Shown here: piece after piece, positions 1-5,949 of the stretch
How the letters are laid out: the number at the start of each line of letters is the position of its first letter
How positions within the stretch are numbered: the first letter of the stretch is position 1
Origin: Alphaproteobacteria bacterium HGW-Alphaproteobacteria-13
GTDB taxonomy: Bacteria > Pseudomonadota > Alphaproteobacteria > Sphingomonadales > Sphingomonadaceae
Direction of reading: 5' to 3'
Assembly (NCBI GenBank): GCA_002842935.1
Contig: PHEM01000203.1
Location: forward strand, 1-5,949
Length of the DNA stretch: 5,949 nt
The notes under the pieces: generated by a model
Told to the model about the DNA's origin: nothing
What the model saw: only the letters and a program-made list of their open reading frames with translations
Database searches by the model: none
Made by a program: the position numbers and the translations under genes

Positions 1-1002
1 TTCGCCCGCCAGTCGGCCGGTCCCGCGCCCTTGCGGCGGCCGGGTTCGATCCGGCGCACCACATCGATCGATTCGGACTGGCCCGACGGGTTCGGCCAGC
101 CGTGGGTCATGACGGGCCGCGCCCGCGACCTGCTGACCGGTTTCGACGGAGAGCCGGTCGAGCTGGGACAGGGGGGCATTCGCATCCTCGCCTCGCCGCT
201 GCGCGAGATATTGGAGATCGCGATCGATCCCCCGCATCCGCGTGCCGCCGAACTGGTGGGCGTGCGCGCCGGCGGAGCGAGCCGTCATGCGCTGGCCGAT
301 ATATTGGGCGACCTTCGCGGCACGCCGACCTTTCAGCTTCTCGACGATTTCGCCGGGGCCAGCCTGGTCGCGGGCTGGATCTGGTCGCGCTGGACGCCCG
401 ACTGGCACGACCGGATGCGGGCCAACCGGGCGCGATCGACGGCGGGAAACAAGGGGCGGATGGTCAATATCTGCACGGGCTTCACGGAAGGCGCGAGTTC
501 GCTGACGGAGGACGGCAGCGTCGATCCCAGCGACCAGTCGTCCACGGAGGTCGGCCCGCTGGTCAATCCGCTCGACCCGCTCGGCTGGCATGAGATGCCG
601 GTGCAGGAGGGGCGGCCGATGGCGCGGCGGGCGCGGCGCATCGACATCTGGCGCGCCGAGGGGCTGCTGAAGGTCGACGCGGGCTTTCAGGACAGCGGTC
701 CCAACCCGCAGGGCACACGCACCGCCATCCATGAATATCGCGTCTATGCCGAAATCGACGAGAGCAGCGGCACGTTGGCGGCGTTGCAGGCGCTGCCGCT
801 GATCCTGCCCTTTCGGGAATGTCCGGGCGCCTCGATGAAGGCGGCGCGGATGGTGGGCGGGCCGGTCGCCGAACTGCGGCAGATGGTGCTCGACCGGCTG
901 GTGGGGACGCTGGGCTGCACGCATCTCAACGATGTTCTGCGTGCGCTCGCCGATGTTCCGCGACTGGCGGAGATGCTGCCCGACAGCCCGGAGCACGGCT
1001 GA
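1..1002 (+). CDS. DUF2889 domain-containing protein, 5'-partial
   Basis: The frame is open from base 1 to TGA at 1000-1002 (333 codons visible). A TTG at 31 could be called as a start, but there is no Shine-Dalgarno site before it and the family-like N-terminal text (R-RPGSIRRTTSID-DWPDG, then GRARDLLT) begins just around it, so the true start probably lies left of the window. Numbering from base 1, recognisable DUF2889 signatures are HEY at 244-246, a Cys in an ECPGA context at 274, and GCTHL at 305-309 followed by ND-LRALADV. Together with the overall plan these match my memory of DUF2889. The family has no established biochemical function; the conserved His and Cys residues could bind a metal or be catalytic, but that is speculation. 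I see no signal peptide or membrane segment, so it is probably cytoplasmic. It ends 113 bp before a TonB-dependent receptor on the same strand, with no intrinsic terminator between them. Confidence 0.82.
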   Translation, partial: FARQSAGPAPLRRPGSIRRTTSIDSDWPDGFGQPWVMTGRARDLLTGFDGEPVELGQGGIRILASPLREILEIAIDPPHPRAAELVGVRAGGASRHALADILGDLRGTPTFQLLDDFAGASLVAGWIWSRWTPDWHDRMRANRARSTAGNKGRMVNICTGFTEGASSLTEDGSVDPSDQSSTEVGPLVNPLDPLGWHEMPVQEGRPMARRARRIDIWRAEGLLKVDAGFQDSGPNPQGTRTAIHEYRVYAEIDESSGTLAALQALPLILPFRECPGASMKAARMVGGPVAELRQMVLDRLVGTLGCTHLNDVLRALADVPRLAEMLPDSPEHG

Positions 1003-1037
1003 AAAGCGCCTCCCTCCCGGCATCGGGCGCAAAGCAC

Positions 1038-1066
1038 TTGTCTGTCTTGTTAGACTTAGTTATACA
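1038..1066 (+). promoter_or_regulatory. Candidate sigma70-type promoter for the TonB-dependent receptor
   Basis: TTGTCT at 1038-1043 (4/6 match to TTGACA) is followed after 17 bp by TATACA at 1061-1066 (4/6 match to TATAAT). This is an AT-rich island in otherwise GC-rich DNA, about 50 bp upstream of the receptor's ATG. It would give the receptor its own transcript, separate from the DUF2889 gene. Identified by eye; no transcription start is known. Confidence 0.5.
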
Positions 1067-1069
1067 ACT
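1058..1069. promoter_or_regulatory. Near-palindromic candidate operator over the -10 element
   Basis: AGTTATACAACT matches its own reverse complement at 10 of 12 positions and lies over the candidate -10 hexamer, where a repressor would block RNA polymerase. No regulator gene is in the window. Short imperfect palindromes arise by chance, so this is only a candidate. Confidence 0.3.
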
Positions 1070-1075
1070 CACGAA

Positions 1076-1097
1076 GCGAGCGCATCGTCAGGCTCGC
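1076..1097 (+). other. Small 5'-UTR hairpin before the receptor's ribosome binding site
   Basis: GCGAGC at 1076-1081 pairs with GCTCGC at 1092-1097 around a 10-base loop. It ends 3 bases before the GGAGGA ribosome binding site. It could stabilise the leader or affect ribosome access, but a 6-bp GC stem is not rare in DNA of this composition. Confidence 0.3.
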
Positions 1098-1100
1098 AAG

Positions 1101-1106
1101 GGAGGA
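1101..1106 (+). promoter_or_regulatory. Ribosome binding site that fixes the receptor start
   Basis: GGAGGA lies 9 bases before ATG 1116. It supports that start over the upstream in-frame GTG/TTG/ATG codons and over M12, and the resulting N-terminus is a complete signal peptide. Confidence 0.65.
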
Positions 1107-1115
1107 TGTTTGGCC

Positions 1116-3515
1116 ATGATTTTCAAGCAAAAGGGCGATTCGGTGCGGATGCTGGGGGCGGTTTCGCTGGCGGCCCTGGCTTTGTCTTCGACCGGGGCCT
1201 TCGCCCAGTCTTCGAGCTATGGCGACGACACGATCGTCGTCATCGGCATCACCAAGCAGGATGCCAATATCCAGGATACGCCGATCGCGATCACGGCCTT
1301 CAGCGACGAGAAACTGACGCAGCAGGGCATCGCCAAGGTCGACGAGATCGCGACTTTCACGTCGGGCTTCAACATTCGCGGCGCGGGCAATAACCCGACC
1401 GCGTTGACTCTTTCGATGCGCGGACAGATCCAGGTCGACAATATCGCGACGCTCGAACCGTCGGTCGGCACTTATCTCGATGAAATGTATATCGCGCGCG
1501 CCTATGGTCTCAACACCGAGCTGGTCGATGTCGAGAGCGTTCAGGTGCTGAAGGGACCGCAAGGCACGCTGTTCGGCCGCAACACCTCGGCGGGCGCGGT
1601 GCTGATCCAGACCGCCAATCCCCGCTATGGCGAATATTCGGGCAAGCTCAGCGCGACCTATGGCCGCTTTGACGAGCGTACGGGACAGGCCATGCTGAAC
1701 CTTGGCTTTTCCGACACGCTCGCACTGCGCGGTGCGCTCTATTACCAGAAGCGCGACGGTTTCCGCCGGGACGTCAACACCGACCAGCGATATGAAGGGC
1801 GCGAGACGATCAACGGTCGCGTCAAGCTCGGCTGGCGTCCGGCGGACAATCTGGAAATCATCCTGTCGGGCGAATGGTATGACACCGACATCGACGGTCC
1901 CGCGCGGTCCAACCTCTTCTTCAACGCGCCGGCCGCCTATGGCCCTTTGAAGGCGGTCCTCGACGGGCAGGCCGCGGCGGATCGGGAAAAGTTCGGCGGC
2001 AACGAGAATCGCGTCGCAATCACGCCGCCGAGCGCCGTCGTCGGCGCCAACTCGCGCGGCATCTTCAACGTGACGAAGACGCAGACCTATCTGGCCAAGT
2101 TCATTCTCGACACCAGCTTTGGCCAGCTTCGGTGGATCAACGGTTATCGCGGTATCCAGAGCCGCAATCTGGTCGATCTCGACGGGACCAGCGTCGTCGC
2201 CCACTTCACAGAGGGCCGTCAGGACCTCAAGCAATATTCGACCGAATTGCAGTTTACGGGCACGGCGTTCGAGGACCGCCTGAATTTCGCCGCCGGCCTG
2301 ACCTATTTCCGTGAAACCGGCTATGACCAGTCGCGCTCTAACCTGCTGAACGGCAAGTTCACGGCCGGGCCGACGGTGCCGGCGGAATATGTCGGACGTA
2401 CACTGTGGTCGAACTTCTCGGGCAATCTCGATAACGACAGCTTCGGCATGTACAGCCAGCTCAACTATGCGCTGACGGACTCGCTGCGCGTCACGGGCGG
2501 CCTGCGCTATTCGATCGACGACCGGCGCGTGATCACGCAGACGGGCGACGTGCTCGACAACAGCGACGTCTTCGTCCGCTGCACGCCCGCGACGGTGCAG
2601 ATGCCGACGTCGTGCGACCGCGAACGGCACAAGACCTTCACCAACCTGTCCTATACGGCCGGTGTCGATTATGACGTCACGCCCGACATCCTGATCTATG
2701 CCAAGCACAGCAAGGGCTATCGGTCGGGCGCGATGCAGCTTCGCACGGTGACGCTGGCGGATTCGATCCCGTCGAACCCCGAAATCGTCCATGAACAGGA
2801 AGTCGGCCTCAAGACGAGCTTCCTCGATGGTCGCGGCACGTTCAACATCGCCGGTTATCACAACAAGGTGAAGGGCGCGCAGCGCAGCCCCGTGCTCGCG
2901 CCGAACGGCGTCAGCCAGACGGTGATCGAAAATGCCGACACCGAAACCTGGGGCGTGGAAGTCGACACCTCGTTCGAAGTGGTCGACGGCTTCACCCTGT
3001 TCGCGTCGGGTGCGCTGACCGATCCCAAATATAAGCGCTACGAAGGCAAGGCGCTCGACGGCACGCCGCCGAACCAGGAGATCGTCACGGTCGACAAGAG
3101 CCAGTATCTGCTCACGGGCATCGTCAAGAAGCAGTTCTCGGTCGGCGCCAATCTGAAACAGGATCTGGGCAGTGCCGGTCTCAACGCCAGCATCGTCTAT
3201 GCGTGGCAGGGCAAGATGCCGCAGATCGACATTCCGGTGGCGATGTTCACGTCGACGGCGCCCGGCGGGCTGGGCCTGACGCAGGCGCTGGCGGATCAGC
3301 TCGCGGCGGTCGCGCAGTCGAACCCGCTCGGCATCCTCAACGCGCGCGTGGCGCTCAGCTTCGGGCCGGAGAAGAATTTCGAGCTGGCGCTGTGGGGCAA
3401 GAACCTGACCAACGATCAGGAACAGCAATATACGCTGCTGCTCAGCAACATCTATGTCGGCACTTCCTACAACGAGCCGCGCAGCTATGGCGTGACCGCG
3501 AGCTTCAAATTCTAG
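1116..3515 (+). CDS. TonB-dependent outer-membrane receptor
   Basis: This 799-residue protein is an outer-membrane active transporter energised by TonB-ExbB-ExbD. Residues 1-30 form a signal peptide (Lys4/Lys6/Arg11, a hydrophobic core from 13 to 23, AFA before cleavage at 30/31). A TonB-box-like segment, DDTIVVIG, is at 37-44. The plug domain covers about 50-170, with NIQDTPIAITAF at 51-62, and VLKGPQGTLFGRN at 144-156 close to family consensus. The rest is a beta-barrel with many alternating aromatic strands, ending in SFKF with the C-terminal Phe used for outer-membrane insertion. Cys489 and Cys500 are close together and may form a disulfide in an extracellular loop. The reading frame is open further upstream to 819, but that extension overlaps the DUF2889 gene and would bury the signal peptide. 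The substrate is unknown; sphingomonads use such receptors for iron chelates and also for sugars and aromatics. Length is normal for the family and nothing looks broken. Confidence 0.95.
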   Translation: MIFKQKGDSVRMLGAVSLAALALSSTGAFAQSSSYGDDTIVVIGITKQDANIQDTPIAITAFSDEKLTQQGIAKVDEIATFTSGFNIRGAGNNPTALTLSMRGQIQVDNIATLEPSVGTYLDEMYIARAYGLNTELVDVESVQVLKGPQGTLFGRNTSAGAVLIQTANPRYGEYSGKLSATYGRFDERTGQAMLNLGFSDTLALRGALYYQKRDGFRRDVNTDQRYEGRETINGRVKLGWRPADNLEIILSGEWYDTDIDGPARSNLFFNAPAAYGPLKAVLDGQAAADREKFGGNENRVAITPPSAVVGANSRGIFNVTKTQTYLAKFILDTSFGQLRWINGYRGIQSRNLVDLDGTSVVAHFTEGRQDLKQYSTELQFTGTAFEDRLNFAAGLTYFRETGYDQSRSNLLNGKFTAGPTVPAEYVGRTLWSNFSGNLDNDSFGMYSQLNYALTDSLRVTGGLRYSIDDRRVITQTGDVLDNSDVFVRCTPATVQMPTSCDRERHKTFTNLSYTAGVDYDVTPDILIYAKHSKGYRSGAMQLRTVTLADSIPSNPEIVHEQEVGLKTSFLDGRGTFNIAGYHNKVKGAQRSPVLAPNGVSQTVIENADTETWGVEVDTSFEVVDGFTLFASGALTDPKYKRYEGKALDGTPPNQEIVTVDKSQYLLTGIVKKQFSVGANLKQDLGSAGLNASIVYAWQGKMPQIDIPVAMFTSTAPGGLGLTQALADQLAAVAQSNPLGILNARVALSFGPEKNFELALWGKNLTNDQEQQYTLLLSNIYVGTSYNEPRSYGVTASFKF

Positions 3516-3544
3516 GATTCCCGGGGCGCTCCACGGGGCAATGG

Positions 3545-3581
3545 GGGGAGGGACGGCTTCGGCCGCACCTCCCCTTTTTTT
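3545..3581 (+). terminator. Strong Rho-independent terminator after the receptor gene
   Basis: GGGGAGG (3545-3551) pairs with CCTCCCC (3568-3574). After a 2x2 internal loop, CGGC (3554-3557) pairs with GCCG (3562-3565) across a TTCG loop, the very stable cUUCGg tetraloop. Seven Ts follow at 3575-3581. It begins 29 bases after the receptor stop and should end most transcripts before the MFS gene. Confidence 0.92.
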
Positions 3582-3620
3582 GCTTCCGCGTCGCGCCCGC
3601 CAATCGATGAAAGGGCGACC

Positions 3621-4868
3621 ATGGCGCCAGATGCTTCAAACCGGCGCAGACGGACGCTCGGCCTGCTCGTGATCGTCGCGATCCTCAGCTATGTCGATCG
3701 TCAGGTCTTCACGCTGTTTCAGGACGACATCAAGACGGAGCTGGGGCTGGACGATGCGCAGTTGGGGCTGCTCACCGGCATCGCCTTTGCCGCCTTCTAT
3801 GCGCTCGCCGCCTTTCCGATCGCGCGCTACGCCGATCGCGGGGACCGGCGGCTGGTGATCGCGGTCTGCGTGTCGATCTGGAGCGCGGCGACCGCGCTGT
3901 CCGCCTTTGCCCATAGTTTCTGGCAGATGCTGCTGGCGCGCATCGGTCTCGCCGCGGCGGAGGCCGGGGCGGGACCCGCCGGACTGTCGCTGCTCACGGA
4001 GATATTTCCGCAGGACAAGCGGACCACGGTCATCTCGGTCATGCTCGCGGCCAATGCGGTCGGCCTGTCGGGCGGACTCGCGCTCGCGGGATGGTTGTCG
4101 CAATGGTACGGCTGGCGCGCGGTCTTCCTGATCGTCGGCCTGCCGGGGATCGCGGTCGGGCTGCTCGTCTATCTGCTGGCTGCCGAGCCGCGCCGCCGCG
4201 GCCTGGCCCAGCCTGTGCCCGCGCGCCGGTCGAGCGTTGGCGAAGTGGTCCGCACGATGGCGTCGAACCCGTCGCTGCGCTGGGTCGGCCTGTTGCTGTG
4301 CATGGTGCCGGTGACGGGCTTCGCCTTCATCCTGTGGGGCGCCTCCTTCTTCCAGCGCGTCCATGCGATGGACAAGACGCAGACGGGATTCTGGCTCGGC
4401 GGAGCGATGGCGGCGGGGCTGGTGATCGGCAATCTCGTCGCGGGCTGGGTCAGCGACCGCTACGGCAAGGCGAACCCGCGCTTCAACGGCTGGTTCGCCG
4501 GGATAGGCCTGCTGATCTCCTTTCCCTTCGGCTTCGGCTTCGCGGTCGCGGACAATGCCTATGTGGCGCTGGCCTGCTTCGTCGTCGTCAAATTCATGAT
4601 GACGCTGCACCTCGGGCCGATCATCGCGCTCTGCTTCGCGCAAGTGCCCGAACAGATGCGAGCGATGATGTCGGCCACGATCAACATGTTCATCGGTCTT
4701 GCGGGCGTGGGGCTGGGCGGCACGGTCGCGGGCTTCCTCAGCCGCCATTTCACGCCCGCCTATGGGACGCTGTCGCTTCAGCCCGCGCTGGCGGTGCTCA
4801 GCTTTTGCCTGCTCGTCGGCGGCGTCGCCGCGATCATGGCGGGGCGCACGGCCCGGCCGCTGGCATAG
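3621..4868 (+). CDS. MFS transporter, Spinster-like
   Basis: This 415-residue inner-membrane carrier has about 12 predicted helices and a cytoplasmic loop at about 189-217. Helix 1 (about 12-32) contains SYVDRQVF at 23-30, typical of the Spinster-like group, followed by DDIKTELGLDDAQLGLLTG. The loop between helices 2 and 3 holds the MFS motif-A equivalent ARYADRGDRR at 68-77. LARIGLAAAEAG lies at 105-116 and YGWRAVF at 163-169. The second half repeats the motif as SDRYGK at 278-283. The start ATG is 5 bases after AAGGG (3611-3615). It is probably a secondary transporter for an organic anion or similar small molecule, but the substrate and direction cannot be read. It lies 105 bp after the receptor with a strong terminator between, and I see no convincing promoter of its own, so expression may depend on read-through. 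It converges on the amidohydrolase gene. Confidence 0.92.
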   Translation: MAPDASNRRRRTLGLLVIVAILSYVDRQVFTLFQDDIKTELGLDDAQLGLLTGIAFAAFYALAAFPIARYADRGDRRLVIAVCVSIWSAATALSAFAHSFWQMLLARIGLAAAEAGAGPAGLSLLTEIFPQDKRTTVISVMLAANAVGLSGGLALAGWLSQWYGWRAVFLIVGLPGIAVGLLVYLLAAEPRRRGLAQPVPARRSSVGEVVRTMASNPSLRWVGLLLCMVPVTGFAFILWGASFFQRVHAMDKTQTGFWLGGAMAAGLVIGNLVAGWVSDRYGKANPRFNGWFAGIGLLISFPFGFGFAVADNAYVALACFVVVKFMMTLHLGPIIALCFAQVPEQMRAMMSATINMFIGLAGVGLGGTVAGFLSRHFTPAYGTLSLQPALAVLSFCLLVGGVAAIMAGRTARPLA

Positions 4869-4906
4869 AAAAACCCCCTCCCGGCAAGGCAGGAGGGGGG
4901 AGGGGG
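4869..4906 (-). terminator. Rho-independent terminator for the minus-strand amidohydrolase
   Basis: CCCCCTCC at 4874-4881 pairs with GGAGGGGG at 4892-4899, or in an alternative register with the same octamer at 4899-4906. AAAAA at 4869-4873 reads as a T tract downstream of the hairpin on the minus strand. The hairpin begins 8 to 15 bases after the amidohydrolase stop. On the plus strand no T tract follows, so it fits the minus-strand gene and would stop the MFS transcript weakly at best. It directly abuts the MFS stop codon. Confidence 0.75.
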
Positions 4907-4914
4907 GAAAGCGG

Positions 4915-5709
4915 TCAGGCCGCGGCGGTCGCGCGCGTCTGCACGGCCGGTTCGATGCCGAACAGCCGCGCGGCGTTGAGACCCAGGATATTGCGGCGCA
5001 CGTCGTCGCTGACATCCATTCCGTCGAACAGTTCGTCGACGATGCGGCGGCTGATGGGGAACGTGCCCTCGGCATGGGGATAGTCGGAACCCCACATGAC
5101 ATTCTTCGCGCCGGCAAGGCCCGCCGCCGCCGATGCGATGCACGCGCGGTCGTGCTGGAAGCTCGCCCAGACCTGATCGTCGATGATCCGGCTCGGCGCG
5201 CGGCTGAGCTTCGGAAAGACGAAGTTGGCATGGGCGATCGACACTTCGTCCATGCGCTCGGCCAGCGCGACGAGCCAGCTCGCGCCGCTTTCGATGAAGG
5301 CGACCTTCGCGCCCGGATTGCGCTCGAGCACGCCGCCCGCGACCAGATACATGGCGCTGTGCTGCGCGTCGTTCATCTGGTTGGTATAGTTGATGATCGC
5401 CGCGCCGGGACCGCGCTCGACCACCACCGTTTCCAGCCCCGTGCCCGTGTGCAGGACAAAGACGATGCCCAGCGACGCGGCGCGCGCGAACACCGGGTCC
5501 CACGCCTCGTCATTATATTTCGGCAGGCCCGGCGGCGAGACGGCGGGCAGCATCGCCGCCGTGAAGCCCTTCGACGCCAGATAGTCGAGTTCGGCCAACG
5601 TGTTCGAAAAATCGAGCACCGGCAACATGCCGCAGCGCACGAAGCGATTGGGATGACCGCCCAGGAAGCTGTCGTTCCAGTCGTTGTAGAGCCGCGCCGA
5701 GGCCGCCTT
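4915..5709 (-). CDS. Amidohydrolase family (ACMSD-like) protein, 5'-truncated
   Basis: This is the C-terminal ~264 residues of a metal-dependent TIM-barrel amidohydrolase (amidohydrolase_2, a group of hydrolases and decarboxylases). A GTG at 5638-5640 gives a 241-residue frame, but homology continues upstream without a break: RLYNDWNDSF and GGHPNRFVRCGMLP precede and span it, so the GTG is an internal Val codon. The frame then meets a TGA at 5710-5712. Counting that Val as 1, visible features are GFTAAMLP at 25-32, His64 in VLHTGTG (the metal-binding His after a barrel strand), ESGASWL at 117-123, and Asp186 in MWGSDYPH, the conserved catalytic or metal-binding Asp. The N-terminal barrel strand with the HxH metal motif is missing; family members usually have about 330-390 residues. 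As shown it could not be active. Either the sequence is joined wrongly near 5700 or the gene is a remnant. It converges with the MFS gene and may act on what that gene imports. Confidence 0.85.
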   Translation of the reverse strand, partial: KAASARLYNDWNDSFLGGHPNRFVRCGMLPVLDFSNTLAELDYLASKGFTAAMLPAVSPPGLPKYNDEAWDPVFARAASLGIVFVLHTGTGLETVVVERGPGAAIINYTNQMNDAQHSAMYLVAGGVLERNPGAKVAFIESGASWLVALAERMDEVSIAHANFVFPKLSRAPSRIIDDQVWASFQHDRACIASAAAGLAGAKNVMWGSDYPHAEGTFPISRRIVDELFDGMDVSDDVRRNILGLNAARLFGIEPAVQTRATAAA

Positions 5710-5818
5710 TCAGACCCGCGCGCGTGCCGAGGCGCTGGAGACGGGCGTGACCCTGCAAGCCCCCGAGACGGTGCATTTCGCCCGCGACACCTGGGTCGGG
5801 CGCGATGCGGTGATCGGC
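5696..5818 (+). pseudogene. glmU: Internal fragment of glmU
   Basis: In the frame starting at 5696 the translation runs AEAAFQTRARAEALETGVTL, then QAPETVHFARDTWVGRDAVI. This matches the GlmU region linking the uridyltransferase domain to the left-handed beta-helix acetyltransferase domain (family pattern: EAAFQ-R-R-A, GVTL-PETV, DT-IGRD-VI). GlmU is the bifunctional enzyme making UDP-N-acetylglucosamine. Only about 40 residues are present. In the same frame a TAG at 5687-5689 lies just upstream, and after Ile (5813-5815) the expected PHVVFGPG-type continuation is absent. Recognised from memory of the family. Confidence 0.7.
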
Positions 5819-5949
5819 GAGGTCGACGGCGTCTACGGGCTCGTGGTCGCCAACATCATGACCCACATCCTGCTCGCGATGCGCGACGCCCTCGTCGCGC
5901 GGGTGGCGCCGGGCGGGCTGCTCATGCTGACGGGACTTCTCACCACGCC
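5819..5949 (+). CDS. Internal fragment of a PrmA-like methyltransferase, open at the right edge
   Basis: Continuing in the same frame as the GlmU fragment, the translation reads GLVVANIMTHILLAM, then APGGLLMLTGLL. This resembles the core of ribosomal protein L11 methyltransferase PrmA: the D-VVANI strand, which supplies the catalytic-site Asn, and the later PGG-L-LSGIL strand of the Rossmann fold. The usual Asp of FDLVVAN is Gly here (5837-5839). The SAM-binding glycine loop that should lie upstream is missing because GlmU sequence occupies that position. The frame stays open to the end of the window. Assignment to PrmA rather than another class I methyltransferase is likely but not certain on about 43 residues. 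Confidence 0.55.

Noticed and set aside
1006..1030. Stem GCGCC/GGCGC (or CCCG/CGGG) just after the DUF2889 stop as a terminator
   Set aside because: The stem is short and no T tract follows, so an intrinsic terminator is not supported.
819..1115. Extended N-terminus of the receptor frame, starting inside the DUF2889 gene
   Set aside because: It would place about 99 non-homologous residues before an otherwise complete signal peptide, while ATG 1116 has GGAGGA at good spacing.
1056..3428. A 790-codon open frame on the minus strand, antisense to the receptor gene
   Set aside because: Its translation is rich in Arg, Asp and Ala without domains or hydrophobic pattern, typical of an antisense shadow in GC-rich DNA. 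The plus-strand receptor has clear signal peptide, plug and barrel features.
4892..4907. G-rich run as a possible G-quadruplex
   Set aside because: There are only two long G runs split by single As, and the run is better explained as one arm of the minus-strand terminator hairpin.
3636..5231. A 531-codon open frame on the minus strand across the MFS gene and part of the amidohydrolase
   Set aside because: It is an Arg-rich low-complexity shadow of the MFS gene, and it crosses a terminator and an opposite-strand gene with recognisable motifs.
4778..5503. A 241-codon minus-strand frame overlapping the amidohydrolase in another phase
   Set aside because: It is a shadow frame with no recognisable motif; the frame ending at 4915 carries the family residues.
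5638..5640. GTG as the true start of the amidohydrolase
   Set aside because: Amidohydrolase-like residues (RLYNDW, GGHPNRF) continue upstream in frame, and the HxH metal-binding N-terminus would be missing.

Overview
The window is GC-rich and most resembles an alphaproteobacterium of the order Sphingomonadales. The reasons are the style of the TonB-dependent receptor (short signal peptide, an IVV-type TonB box, a plug with KGPQGTLFGRN), the Spinster-like MFS transporter, a DUF2889 protein and an ACMSD-like amidohydrolase close together. This placement is by resemblance only; there is no rRNA or other taxonomic marker.

Layout. 1-1002 (+) is the 3' part of a DUF2889 gene that is open through the left edge. 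1003-1115 carries a plausible sigma70-type promoter with a near-palindrome over its -10 element, then a small hairpin and a Shine-Dalgarno site. 1116-3515 (+) is a complete TonB-dependent outer-membrane receptor. It is followed by a strong intrinsic terminator (3545-3581, UUCG tetraloop plus seven Ts). 3621-4868 (+) is a complete 12-helix MFS transporter. It converges on a minus-strand amidohydrolase (4915 to about 5709), and between the two is a terminator oriented for the minus-strand gene.

The receptor (outer membrane), the MFS carrier (inner membrane) and the amidohydrolase (cytoplasm) look like an uptake-and-catabolism cassette for a small organic, possibly aromatic, molecule. That is inference from gene families and proximity; the substrate cannot be read from the sequence.

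The most unusual part is the last ~260 bases. The amidohydrolase loses its N-terminal half abruptly near 5700. The sequence then becomes a plus-strand fragment matching the middle of GlmU, and near 5815 it switches in frame to a fragment matching the methyltransferase core of PrmA (ribosomal protein L11 methyltransferase). Three unrelated gene pieces meet within ~120 bp. The simplest explanation is an assembly or library chimera near a contig end; a real rearrangement is possible but unproven. Apart from this, the window is ordinary accessory metabolism, and I see no mobile element, CRISPR array, tRNA or rRNA.
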